Assembly (NCBI RefSeq): GCF_937616625.2
Contig: NC_065575.1
Coordinates: 29,325,001 to 29,389,000 of the forward strand
DNA: 64,000 nt
Origin: Mercurialis annua
Lineage: Eukaryota; Streptophyta; Magnoliopsida; Malpighiales; Euphorbiaceae
Reading direction: 5' to 3'
Below the pieces are notes generated by a model, which was given only the letters and a program-made list of their open reading frames with translations, was not told where the DNA came from and made no database searches. This document shows positions 35,338-47,707 of this stretch, piece by piece. The translations under genes were made by a program, and so were the position numbers. Every line of letters starts with the position of its first letter. The stretch's first letter is position 1.

Positions 35338-35780
35338 TCACAGAGGGTAATGTCTAGCAAATGTTTTATCGAGTAATTGATTTCAGATGAATATTTGTTA
35401 GAGTATTTGAAATGTTTTTATCACGTAATTGTGCCCAGACATACCATGAACATGCATTTTTGTATGTCACGAATAGGGAATTGCATTGAGCATAGAGTAT
35501 GTTCAATAAATAAAAAGAAAATAAATAATTGGTCCATGCATAATAGTACATGCATCATATGCATTGAAAAGATTAGAGTTGGATGCAACTCTTTGGGGAT
35601 GAGAGGTGTCATCATCCTGGCGCACAATTATGTAAAGTAGATTTTGGCAATAAAGTGTTTTTGAAAAAAATATTTTAAAATGAACTCTCGAGTCACCTTA
35701 GGATAAATGTATTTATAAAGTTGATGAATTTTAAATGTTTTGAAATTTTACCGAAAGGTAGCTAGACAAATACTCTGTGA
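35338..35780 (+). other. Conserved ~440-nt non-coding domain, copy in D
   Basis: Opens TCACAGAG (35338-35345), closes CTCTGTGA (35773-35780). Contains CATGCATAATAGTACATGCA (35535), AGAGTTGGATGCAACTCT (35575-35592; perfect 7-bp stem, GATG loop) and GATGAGAGGTGTCATC (35598-35613). The 87-codon frame 35377-35640 is not preserved in the other copies, so coding is unlikely. Confidence 0.75.
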
Positions 35781-37682
35781 TGATGGTGCTGAATTGAGAA
35801 CGATTACATTATGATTTATTGGTCTGTAGTATCATAATTTTGTGTTTCGTAGTAAGCAGTATTGGATATAAGGTTGCACTCGAGTTATTGTTGTAATAAG
35901 TATGATAGGATTTTGAGGTCAGATTGGAAGGTTTACGTGCTAACTTCCGAGTTGTGATTTGAGAGTTGTTGGATTAGGAGATTTGGTTATGCTCCACGTG
36001 TGTGTATATATTGTGATTTTAATAGAAGTTTGGTTTTTACATGTTCGATTTTGTTTAAACATTTTGGTATACTCAAATAGAATATTGTGCGAGCGATGAT
36101 ATTTTCAATATAAATTTATTTTCCCATTTTGACAAAGGATAAAATTTTATCAAGTTTGAATTAAAGAGAATAAAAATTTTGTTAGTTGAACGGGTTTATA
36201 GATTTGAAAACTTATTTGAAAGTAAGGTGTAACTGTAAATTCAAATACGAATATTTTGAAAATTTTAATGTGTTCTCAAAACTGGAGTTTTCCAACAGTA
36301 AAAGTATTTTGGTTTTAAATATAAAAGGAGTTATAAGATATTAATGTCTTTTAAAGAGAAGAGGGAAGTTCTAATGTGTTGTAATTTGAATTATTTCCCT
36401 ATAAGTTTGGTTTTGAGCATAACCAATGACCCAATTACTGGTGAATGTGATTTAGGTGATCTCTTGTTAGCAAGTTTACAATTATATTTGGTGAAACAAT
36501 TTTGAGAATTTCATTTGGTTCAGATTTATGAGTTAGCTGATTCGAGAATCGTGATGAGTAGGTTTCGACAATAAAGGTTGGTAGATCGATACTATTGATT
36601 GTGAATTTTTGTTGTTGAAAATTTGATATCATTTTGTTAGGTTGTTTAACCTTTTATGTGCGGCATAGATTTAGTCTGTGAAACAAAATCGGTATGTATA
36701 TTGGTATTTAATCACCTTAGGTAACTTCGGGTTGTATGCTTTCTTATGGTATGAGTGGAAGAATCATTCTGAATGAGTCGGTTTGTATGTAACTTGGAGA
36801 TTTCGTTATCATAGGTTAAAGTGATATATTCTTTGGAATGTCGGTAGGTGAGTACGTGTTTATTGATTCATTAAGGTTGATGGTCTTGTCGAGCTTAGTC
36901 CTTGTCGTGTGTACAACTCGATTTTCATAATGTTTTAAAGTTGGCTGATTTATATTAGCGAGAACCTTATCTAGTAAATTTTGGATTAGACCGTTCGTCT
37001 GATATAACAAGATTATTTATATATTTGATATGGGATATTAGGTGTAGAGATGTTAAGTAGGTGGCAAGGATTGCATGATGTTATTAATGGGGATTTCGAG
37101 GTTTTCATTTGAAGTGTTAGATTTTGGTATTGTAAGAACTGCAATTTGAGTTTCAGGCTTGTCCTTAAACCTTCTCAAGGTTGTCTTGATAGCTGTTAGA
37201 GCTCGAACGAGTTTAGTAACCTTCCTTGTGAGCATGTTAAATGTTTATAGTTGAATAATCTTGGAGGTTTATATTTTGTTTAATCAAGTAATAGTTGGAG
37301 CATTGAACTGTCGAATTTATAATTTTGCGCATACTTGGTGTAAAAATTTGAGTTGTTGTTTTATGTTAGTGGTGATTTGAGTTATCATTCGAGGTACAAC
37401 GTATCGAGTTGTGGTTGTGCAAGTGCGTAGGTTGATGAGTGGAGGTATGCCTATGGTTTCAGTTTTATTCGGTTATATAGTTGGGGAGTATACTTAGGAG
37501 ACGGAGTCCATTATGTGGAATTTTTATCTTTCATTCCTTGAGGTACGTTGGATTTAGCGTTGCTTCGAATGTTCGATGCTAATTTAGTACTTTGGATTTG
37601 TGTTATATGTTCTACTTTGGTTGCTTTGTGCGCGTATATAGTGTTGTATGCTTTGTGTTAAATTCGAGGACGAATTTTTTTT

Positions 37683-37695
37683 AAGTTGGAGAGAA
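37683..37695 (+). other. Polypurine tract of element D
   Basis: AAGTTGGAGAGAA immediately before the LTR start TGTAATACCTCG, downstream of AAATTCGAGGACGAATTTT. H has the same arrangement with AAGTTGGGGAGAA. Confidence 0.85.
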
Positions 37696-40530
37696 TGTAA
37701 TACCTCGTGTTTTCAAACATGATTTGTCAGTTTGGTTATCCGTTACAAATTGGTTGTTTTCTTGCATTCGTTGTTATTTTGCATTTCAACATTTTTCTTA
37801 TTATGTTTCGAACTTGATTCTGAATAATTATATGTTAGAAGTAACACTTGTGATACCTTGGTTGTTTCTTTTTGAGTGTCTTATATGTGTCCCATGATCT
37901 CGTATGTGTTTGATGTTGATTCGATTTATTTTCGGGTATATATCAAAACAGCATTCGCATGTTTTCCAGAACTGCCCTGTTTTAGTAAAACGTTGATATC
38001 TCCCAATTGAAATATCGGATCAGGCCCATTTTTTGATTTGTTGTTCATAAGAGTATATTCTAGCATGTGTTAAATTTTCACGTTTTTTGAATGCTTCCAA
38101 CTCGCAAAATGATAATTAAACCGTGACTTTTATCAAAGCCCATGTAAAGCCCACATAAGTCTTTAAATAGACCCTTATTTTCATGTGAGCAGCCCCATTT
38201 TCTTTTTCACAAACCCTAAAACGAATATTTTTATATAAAATACACATTTCCTTTGTTCTAACAAGCCCGGATGCGATTCATTACGCTAAGAACTTGATTT
38301 TTCATCATACTCGCAAGATCTACGCGATTTCTACGTTGTGTTCTTCGCTGGTGGCTTGTGGATCCAATTGATTTCGGTCCAGCCCTTTGAACCTTGGGTT
38401 AATACATCAATTATAATCTTGTTCATCATTCTTAGGTAATGTTTTTACTCCGAATTGATTTATAGATTCGTTGTTGTGTGATTTTGCCTAGAAATGCATA
38501 ATATAGGATTTTGATGGATTGAATTGTTGTTATTGGTATGCTATGTTTAAGCTACTGATCTTATATGATTAAATGATGGGTTATACATATATAATCTGAT
38601 GTTATAAGTGTTGGAAAGAGTTTGGCATGATTCAATAACGAATTGGTGTAATTAAACAATGATTAGGCGATTTCTAGACTTGTGCGAATTGGATTCGTTT
38701 AATGAATTATTTAAATGGTTGAATCCAAATTGATTGACTGATATAAAAATTTTTTATTTGTAAATGAGAATCGAAATTGGTTGGTTTGTAAATATTCTAC
38801 GATTTGCGAAAATGGCGATTTTAAGGAAATTGAACGTTATGAATACAATATGGTTTTCAAATTCTATACCTACTGATATAATATATTCTAAGTGATGTTT
38901 TAAAGGTTTTAAATCAGTAGTAACATACATTGTTTCATCGATTGTTGGTTTTTAATCGTTTGGCTAGTTTAGGCAATTTTCGGCAAAATTGTCATACTTG
39001 ATTATTTGAGTACTTTGGCTTAATTTTGATTTAAACCAAGTTATTAAAGGCTGGAAAATATATTTTGACAATGATTTGAACTTATAAAAGATGTTAGTTT
39101 ACCATGGATTGTCTTGATAATCGATGATTGTCTTGGCATTTGAGTTGTGGATATTCTTACAGGATTTTAAGGCTATTTTAAATATATACTTCATATTTGA
39201 GTTTAGTTAATTTAAAATGATTGAAATCATGTTTAGTTACACTTAAGGTGTTTTATTTGAGATGTATGAACTCCGGGTGAAAGTGGCCAAGTGTTGGCAA
39301 TATTGTTGTATTTTGTTGTTATGGCTTTGACTTGTGTTGGGTTAAGCTTATAGTGAGTTCTTTATTTTCAAATACATTGGTTTGGTTTTAAAGGATTTAA
39401 CTTTGGATTTTACTCTGGCTGGGTCGGGTTAGACTTGTGTCGCCCGACATGTTGTGTTAAGCATATAGTTGATATATGGCTAACACGTTACTCTGGGATT
39501 TCTTGGATATCGAAAGGTGTTTGAATTATATTACTCTGGATTTTTTTTAAAACGAGAACTCACCTAAGCTTAACTAGTTATTGTATTAGTTGGATATGTA
39601 ATGTACTTTGGCTTTGGGCTTACTGTGTTTTGAATGTTGTTCTTTGGTTGTGTTAAGATACTAGTCCTATGTGGTGTTTAGTAATCTTAGAGTTAGGGGA
39701 TGTTCGGATTTTAACTTATATATTGTTTTAGACCCGTCGACTGCTCGTGCTTCGGAGTCTACGCAGGGTTAGCTGTTTGCAAGATTCACGTGGATAGCAA
39801 GCAGTGAGTTTGTAGTGCTATTTACCGCTTTATTAAGTACCGCAATTTATTTTAGTATTATAAATGCTTTTGAACTGTTTTAAGCAATTATGGATCTGGA
39901 TTGAAACGAGCTACTCGATAGGCTTGTATCGAGACTGTGTGCACCGGTAAGTACTCTGGGATCGGCAGACAAATGTCTTGCTTACGCTGGTATATGACGA
40001 GGATATGTTCCCGTCCACTCTGGGTTTATCAGTATGCTATGTCATACTTACGCTGGGATTATTTCAATACTGCTTTCCATAATCATACTATATTAGTATA
40101 AAATGTTTTGATTTAAGGGTTTTAAACTTAATAAATGTAAATAGTATTGCGAACTCATCTCAGTATATCTGACCCCGTTGTTTTCCCAAATTTTCCAGGT
40201 TTATGATTTGAAAGCTGGTCCACTCCGATTCTTTTGATTCCTCGGAGGTTTTTATGTTATTAAACTAGTTTCTGTTTTCAAACTCTTAGACCGCAGTAGA
40301 ACTAGTTTATATATTACATTTGTTATTGCATTGGGATTATTGTTTAGACCGATTATTTATTATTAGCATGTTTACACTGGAATATTTTATTATTATATTT
40401 AAGGCATGCTGTGGAATATTTCAGATACTTAAGTTATTTATATTAGAACTGTATTATAAATTGCTAGACTTAGGTTTCGGTTGCTCCCGAGCAGTTTTTC
40501 TACAGGTTTAAATGTTTATTTGATTTCCGT
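37696..40530 (+). repeat. 3' LTR of element D (3'-truncated)
   Basis: Starts TGTAATACCTCGTG after the PPT. Runs parallel to 30369-33165 from 37846 on. It stops in TTTGATTTCCGTAA, where the 5' LTR continues GGCTTGCTACGG but this copy changes into satellite (AAAAAGGTGAAACG). Confidence 0.9.
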
Positions 40531-43051
40531 AAAAAGGTGAAACGTTTGGCTAAATTCGCTAAAAAGGGAAAACGTTAGTACATGTTTGGTAACTGTTTAA
40601 ACGTTTGGCTTAAATCGCTAAAAAGGGGAAACGTTTGGATTTGTTTTGTAATGTTTTAAACGTTTGGCTTAAATTGGTAAAAGGTGAAACATTGCGATTT
40701 GTTTCTTAACGTTCTAAACGTTAGGATTTGTTTCGTAATATTTTAAACGTTTTGTTTAAATCGCTAAAAAAGTAAAACGTTTCGATTTGTTTTGTAACGT
40801 TTTAAACGTTTGGCTTAAATCGCTAAAAAGGTGAAACGTTAATATTTATTTCGTATCGTTTTAAACGTTTGGATTTGTATCGTAACGTTTTATAGGTTTC
40901 GCTTAAATTGCTAAAAAGGTGAAACGTTTGTCTTAAATCGCTAAAAAGGGGAAATGTTAGGATTTGTTTCGTAAGGTTTTAAACGTTTGGCTTAAATCGG
41001 TAAAAAGGTGACACGTTAGGATTTGTTTCGTAACGTTTTAAATGTTTCGATTGGTTTTGTAATGATTTAAACGTTTGGCTTAATCGCTAAAAAGTGAAAC
41101 GTTTGGATTTGTTTCGAAACGTTTTAAAAGTTTGGCTTGAATCGATAAAAAGGTGAAACATTAGGATTTGTTTCATAACGTTTTAAACGTTTGGCTTCAC
41201 TCGCTAAAAAGGTGAAACATTAGGATTTGTTTTGTAACGTTTTAAACGTTTGGCTTAAATAGCTAAAAAGGGGAAACGTTAGGATTTGTTTCGTAACGTT
41301 TTAAACATTTGGATTGGTTTCGTAACGTTTTAAACTTTCAGATTTTTCTCGTAACGTTTGTAAACGTTTGGCTCAAATCGCTAATAGGGAAAACGTTTTA
41401 AAAGTTTGGATTTGTTTCGAAACGTTTTAAATGTTGGGCTTAAATCGATAAAAAGGGGAAACGTTTGGGTTTGTTTCCTAAAGTTTTAAACATTTGACTT
41501 AAATCGCTAAAAAGGTGAAACGTTAGGATTTGTTTCGTAAGGTTTTAAACGTTTGGCTTAAATCGGTAAAAAGGTGACATGTTAGAATTTGTTTCGTAAC
41601 GTTTTAAACGTTTCGATTGGTTTTGTAACGATTTAAACGTTTGGCTTAAATCGCTAAAAAGTGAAACGTTTGAATTTGTTTCGAAACGTTTTAAAAGTTT
41701 GGCTTAAATCGATAAAAAGGTGAAACATTAGGATTTGTTTCGTAACATTTTAAACGTTTGGCTTCACTCTCTAAAAAGGTGAAACATTAGGATTTGTTTT
41801 GTAACAATTTAAACGTTTGGCTTAAATCGCTAAAAAGGGGAAACATTAGGATTTGTCTCGTAACGTTTTAAACATTTGGATTGGTTTCGTAACGTTTTAA
41901 ACGTTTAGATTTGTCTTGTAACGTTTGTAAACGTTTGGCTCAAATTGCTAATAGGGAAAACGTTTTAAAAGTTTGGATTTATTTTGAAACCTTTTAAATG
42001 TTTGGCTTAAATCGATAAAAAGGGGAAACGTTTGGGTTTGTTTCGTAAAGTTTTAAACATCTGACTTAAATCACTAAAAAGGTGAAACGTTAGGATTTGT
42101 TTCGTAACGTTTTAAATGTTTGGATTGGTTTCATAACGTTTTAAACATTTGTCTTAAATCGTTAAAAAGGTGAAATGTTTGGATTTGTTTCGTTACGTTT
42201 GTATACGTTTGGCTTAAATCGCTAAAAAGAGGAAACGTTTTAAACGTTTGGATTTGTTTCGAAAAGTTCTAAATGTTTGGCTTAAATCGCTAAAAAGGTG
42301 AAACGTTTGGGTTAAATCGCTTAAAAAACGTTTGGCTTAAATCGTAATGTTTTAAACGTTTGGCTTAAATCGCTAAAAAGGGAAAACGTTAGTATTTATT
42401 TCCTGTCATTTTAAACGTTTGGCTTAAATCGCTAAAAAGGTGAAACGTTTGGATTTGTTTCGAAACGTTTTAAACGTTTTGCTTAAATCACTACAAAGTT
42501 GAAACGTTAGGATTTGTTTCGTAACGTTTTAAACGTGTGAATTGGTTTTGTAAAGTTTTCAACGTTTGGCTTAAATAGCTACTAAGGTGAAACGTCTGGA
42601 CTTGTTTCATAACTTTTGTAAACATTTGGCTTAAAGTTCTAAAAAGGTGAAACATATGGATCTGTTTCGTATCGTTTTAAACGTTTTGCTTATATCGTTA
42701 AAAAGGTAAAACATTTGGATTTGTTTCGTAATGTTTGTAAACGTTTGGCTTAAATCGATAAAAAGGTGAAACGTTTAGATTTCTTTCGTAACGTTTTAAA
42801 TGTTTGGATTGGTTTCATAACTTTTTAAACGTTTGGCTTAAATCGCTAAAAAGGTGAAAGGTTGGATTTGTTTCGTAGATTTTGTAAATGTTTGGCTTAA
42901 ATCGTTAAAAAGGTGAAATGTTTGAATTTCTTTCGTAATGTTTTCAACGTTTGGATTGGTTTCGTAACTTTGTAAACGTGTTGCTTAAATCGCTAAAAAG
43001 GTGAAACGTTTAGATTTGTTTCGTAGCGTTTTAAACGTATGGATTGGTTTC
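40531..43051 (+). repeat. Satellite block S3
   Basis: Same module family, all in plus orientation, with its own variants (GTTAGGATTTG, CTTCACTCGC, CTAATAGGG). It contains a 566-bp higher-order duplication. The right edge is an undamaged LTR end: ...GGATTGGTTTC followed by TGTCACGACCC. Confidence 0.95.
40975..42106 (+). repeat. 566-bp higher-order repeat, two copies
   Basis: GGTTTTAAACGTTTGGCTTA with the unusual GGTGACAC/GGTGACAT module at 40975 recurs at 41541. Later landmarks repeat in the same order: the CTTCACTC module, the CTAATAGGGAAAACG module, and GGGTTTGTTTC. Confidence 0.8.
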
Positions 43052-45443
43052 TGTCACGACCCAATTTCATGGATCGCGAACGGCGCTAGGGTATGAGTAT
43101 AGTCGTACCAAAACCCGTAGCAAGCCTCGCGGAAAACCTTATATTCAATATAAACCTGCAAGAAAACCAATGCTCGGGGGCAACCGAGACTTCAGCCTAA
43201 GTCTAACAACTTATATAGCAGTTCTAATATAATTACTTGATAGTAATTCGAAACTATGAAACACGCCTCATATATAAATAATCCAATGTAACATGCCAAG
43301 GTACAATAATATAAAAGTCGTACCACTACGACTAACCAAAATATAATAATCGAGACAACTAGTTCTACTTCGGTCTAAGAGGTAAAACAGTTGACTAGTC
43401 TAATAACATAAAAAGACCTCCGAGGAATCAAAAGATTGGAGATGACCAACGCTCTCAAAATCGTAAGCCTGGAAAATTTGGAGAACAATGGGGTCAGATA
43501 TACTGAGATGAGTTCATAATGCTATTTACATTTGTTAAGTTTAAAACCCTTAAAACAAATCCTTTTATACTTATATATATATATTCGATTATGGAAAACA
43601 GTATTGAATTTAAATCCCAAAGTATTTAACCCAAAGTAGATGGGAACAAATCCCCTTCGATTCCCAAAGTAGGCAAGACATTGGTCAGCCAATCCCAAAG
43701 TACTTACCGGTGCACACAGTCTCGATACAAGCCTATCGAGTAGCTCGTTTCCATCCAGATCCATAATCCTTAAAACAGTTCACAAACATTTGATATACTA
43801 AAATAATGTGCGGTACTTAATAACGCGGTAAATAACACTATAAACTCAGTGCTTGCTTATCCACGTGAATCTTGGTAAAAGGCTAACCCTGCGTAGACTC
43901 CGAAGCACGAGCAGTCGACGTGTCTAAAACTATGTATAAGTTAAAATCTGATCAACCCCTAACTCTAAGATTACTAGACACCACGTAGGACTAGCATTTC
44001 AAAACACAACCAAGGTACAACCAAAGTATCCATACAAACCAAATAACAAAATTAGGCAAGTTAAGCTTAGATGAGTTCTTATCTTTTAAAACGAAACCAA
44101 AGTTCTTAAATACTTATATAGTCCTTTCAAAACCCAAGATTTTTCCCAAAATTGTGTGTTAGACTTAATTGTAGTATAGCTCAACACAAAATGTTGGGCG
44201 ACACAAGTCTAACACGACCCAACCATAAGCCAAAGTAAAACCAAAGTAAATCTGATCCTTAAATAAAACTAAGTTTAAAATAAGAACTCATTTGCTAACT
44301 TAATAATGCCAAAATCATGATAAGCAATTAAGCCAAATAACTTGCCAACACTTGACAAGTAACACCCAAAGTACATACACTTAAATACACCACTTAAATG
44401 GAATCAAAAGATTCAACGCCTTTCAAGTTTCATCTTGAACCTAAAATAGCTTAGCCAAAACAATACACACAATATAACACCTTACATGCCTTTAACCAAA
44501 TTGTTTAACCCAACAACCTAAGATGAAACTAATATCTTTATATGTGTTCAAAACCGTTTTATAAACAAAGATTAACAATTTGATCAAAACCAAAATTAAG
44601 CCAAAGCACTCAAATAATCAAATATGGCAATTTTGCCGAAAATTGCCTAAACTAGCCAAACGACTCAAAACCAACAATAGATGAACCAAAGTATGTTACT
44701 ACTGATTTAAAACCTTTAAAACATCACTTAGAATATATTATATCAGTAGGTATATCATTTGGAAACCATTTTTCAATCGATGCGTTCAATTTTCTTAAAT
44801 TCGTCAATTTCGCAAATCGTGGAGATTCCAAAAGCCAATTCAATTTAAATTCTCATTTTAAAGCAAAAGCTCTTGAAATCAGTAGATATAGATGTATAAA
44901 TTCATAACAACTTGAATAATATAGATTCAATCATTCGAATCAATCGCTAAAAGAATCGATTCACAAACGACCTTAAAATGGTGATTTCTACGCTCAAATC
45001 ATAACACGAATCAATACCACTCTTAAATCTAACCAACAAATCCAAACACCCAAAGTATAACCAAAATTAATTACAATAACTCAGCCCTAAAACATATATT
45101 TCCATAATTAAATATAGCAAAACAGAAAATAATTGCCACAACACCCAAAGTATAAATCAATCGCAACAACACATAAATCTCTACCCAAAACTCAAAGTAG
45201 AGGAGCACATACCTGTTGAATTCAAAGGAAATGAAATACCCAAAAATTGATAACCAAAGAGCTATTGAATCTAGATTTGAATGAACCGATAAACCAATGA
45301 TTAAACCATAAGAACAACGATCAAAATACTCACCAAGGATCAAAATATGAGAGGGATGAGTGTAGGAATGATATTGACAGTTGTCTCAGCCGTTGTAGGG
45401 TTTTAAAAATGTTTGGAAATGATTTTAGGTCGAGATAAGGGAG

Positions 45444-45451
45444 TATTTATA
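45444..45451 (-). promoter_or_regulatory. TATA box of LTR G
   Basis: TATAAATA on the element strand (plus: TATTTATA), 28 bp downstream of the tandem array. Confidence 0.65.
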
Positions 45452-45478
45452 GTAAATGACGGTTTCAGTAGTGTTCTG

Positions 45479-45598
45479 TCGCGCCCGAGATGGGTGTATC
45501 ACGCCCGAGATGAGTGAATCCGGCCCAAGATGAGTAAATCGCGCCCCAGATGGTATATAACGACCGTGATGATCTTGTCATGCCCGTGATACACCCTC
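45479..45598 (-). promoter_or_regulatory. ~20-bp tandem array in LTR G
   Basis: About six units, e.g. ACGCCCGAGATGAGTGAATC and CGGCCCAAGATGAGTAAATC, with GCGCCC(A/G)AGATG as the core. It occupies the position of the palindrome arrays in A/E/H and the GC-rich array in B. Confidence 0.7.
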
Positions 45599-45800
45599 TG
45601 CTTCCAAAAATAATGATTTTTATGGCCTATAAGTCCAAGGTCGATCCATACGGCCCAAACCACACTCAAAACAAGATTGAATATCAAAATAACTATTGTG
45701 CAAATCAAACCAAAGTTTCAAGGAACCAAACCACCATAGATTAACCCGAAACACATCGGAAAACTCATCGGAACAAGCCGGAAAAATATGGGGTGTTACA

Positions 45801-45813
45801 TTCTCCCCAACTT
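45801..45813 (-). other. Polypurine tract of element G
   Basis: TTCTCCCCAACTT on plus, AAGTTGGGGAGAA on the element strand, identical to that of H and next to the LTR start. Confidence 0.88.
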
Positions 45814-47707
45814 AAAAACAAAAGCGTCCTCGATTTTAACACAACGCAAACAAAGCACAAAACACGATATACGCGCACCAGGTAGCCAAAGTAAAACATA
45901 TAACACAAATCCAAAGTACTAAAATAGCATCGAACATTTGAAGCAACGCTAAACCCAATGTACCTCAAGAAACAAAAGATAACAATTCCACATAATGGAC
46001 TCCGTCCCCTAAGTATACTCCCCAAATATTATCGAATAACACTGAAACCATATGCATACCTCCACTCATCAATCTACGCACTTGTGTAACCACAACTCGA
46101 CAAGTTGTACCTCGAATTATAACTCAAATCATCACTTACATAAAACAACAACCCAAAATTTCACACCACGAATGCGCAAAATTATAATTCGACAGTTCAA
46201 TACTCCAACTGTTACTTGATTAAACAAAATATAAACCTCCAAGATTATTCAACTAGCAACATTAAACATGCTCACAAGGAAGGTTACTAAACTCATTCGA
46301 GTTCAAACAGCTATCAAGACAACCTTGACAAGGTGAAAGGACAAGCCCGAAACTCAAATCGCAATTTTTACAATACCAAAATCTAACACTTCAAATGAAA
46401 ACCTCGAAATCCCCATTAATAACATCATGAAATTCTCGCCACCTACTTAACATCTCTACACCTATTTTCCCATATCAAAGATATAAATAAACTCGTTATA
46501 TCAAACGAACAGTCTAGTCCAAAATTAAATAGATAAGGTTCTCGCCAATATAAATCAGCCAGCTTTAAAACATCAAGAAAATCGAGTTGTACACACGACA
46601 AGGACTAAGCTCGACAAGACCATCAACCTTAACGAATCAATAAATACGTACTCACATACAAACAATCCAAATAATATATCACTTTAACCTATGATAACGA
46701 AATCTCCAAGTTACATACAAATCGACTCATTCAGAAATATTCTTCCACTCATACCAAGAAAGCATACAGCCGGAGTTACCTAAAGTAATTAAATACCAAT
46801 ATACATACCAATTTTGTTGCACAAACCAAATTTATGTTGCACACAAAAGGTTCAACAACCACACAAAACGATCTCCAACTTTTAATAATAAAATTTCACA
46901 ATCAACGGTATCGATCAACCAACGTTTATTGTCGAAACCTACTCATCACGATTAAAGAATCAACTAACTCAAAAATCCGAACCGAACTCAAATTCTCAAG
47001 ATCATTTCACCAAATGTAACTCTTGCGATCAAGATATCACCTAGATCAAACTCACTAGTAAATGGGTCATTGGTTATGCTCATGTCGAACTTATAGGAAA
47101 ACAAAAACTCCAAAACACAAAATATTATATTTATATTTTCACTTTTTAAAGACGCTAACATCTTATACCTGTCTTTATATACAAAAACCAAAATCCTTTT
47201 ACCATTGGAAAACCTCCAGTTTTATAAAGTCCTCAAAAATTTTGTATTTGTAATTTGCATATTAACCTTACCTTTAAACAAATTTACAAATCCTAAAATC
47301 ATTTAAATGACAAAATTTTATTTCTTTTAGATAAAACTTGATAAAAATTTATCCTTTTATCAAAATAGAAAATATTTGTAAAGAAAATATCTTTTTCCAT
47401 ATAATATTTTTGTACGAGTATACTCAAACATTTATACATAAATGAATATGTAAAAACAAACTCCTTTTAAAATCACGGCGTAAACACACACGTCGAACAT
47501 AACCAAATCCCTTAGTCTAATAACCTCAAATCATAATTTGGAAGCCAACACATAAGCCTTTCAATCCGACCACAAAATCCTATCACACTTACAACGACAG
47601 TAACTCGAGTGCAACCTTATATCCAATACTAATGCCTACAAACATAGTTATTTAAATAACATAAAACTGATCATTGCAACGCAATCGTCCTTCATTCGTC
47701 AATATCA

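Larger units (their letters stand above)
33166..37695 (+). other. Non-coding internal region of element D
   Basis: No retroviral-type coding motif in any frame. It is the most complete internal region of the non-autonomous group in this window. It contains a 45-bp leader repeat (33405-33555), the GACTTGGGTCACCCAAATTT block (34258), the hairpin at 35092-35105, the ~440-nt domain (35338-35780), the GGTTATGCTCCACGTGTGTG block (35984), a segment with an antisense open frame shared with G (37053-37235), and a 3' end related to H. Other short ORFs are not supported. Confidence 0.8.
30369..40530 (+). mobile_element. Element D: non-autonomous gypsy-type LTR element
   Basis: 5' LTR 30369-33165 (first ~150 bp absent), PBS, a 4.5-kb internal region without gag-pol, PPT, and a 3' LTR 37696-40530 whose last ~110 bp are replaced by satellite. 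The two LTRs are almost identical line by line where they overlap. Near the 3' end the internal region keeps CATTCCTTGAGGTACG (37536), matching the sequence around the pol stop codon of H (TATTTCCTTGAGGTACG, 60480). D therefore appears to have been derived from a coding Tekay-type element by replacement of its body. Both outer edges are damaged, so no target-site duplication can be tested. Confidence 0.85.
43052..45800 (-). repeat. 3' LTR of element G (minus strand, 2,749 bp, complete)
   Basis: Left end TGTCACGACCC against satellite, right end GGTGTTACA against a PPT, so both termini are intact. Element strand order: 20-bp tandem array (45479-45598), TATA box (45444-45451), conserved blocks shared with D, terminal hairpin (43173-43188). 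The octamer CCAAAGTA is unusually frequent. ORFs in it are chance frames. Confidence 0.92.

Noticed and set aside
35377..35640. 87-codon ORF in the 440-nt domain of D
   Set aside because: B, E and G have stops and indels in the matching frame; conservation is of sequence and pairing, not of codons.
36435..36632. Minus-strand ORF of 65 codons in D
   Set aside because: No recognisable domain, and the G counterpart (46880-47060) changes frame; treated as non-coding.
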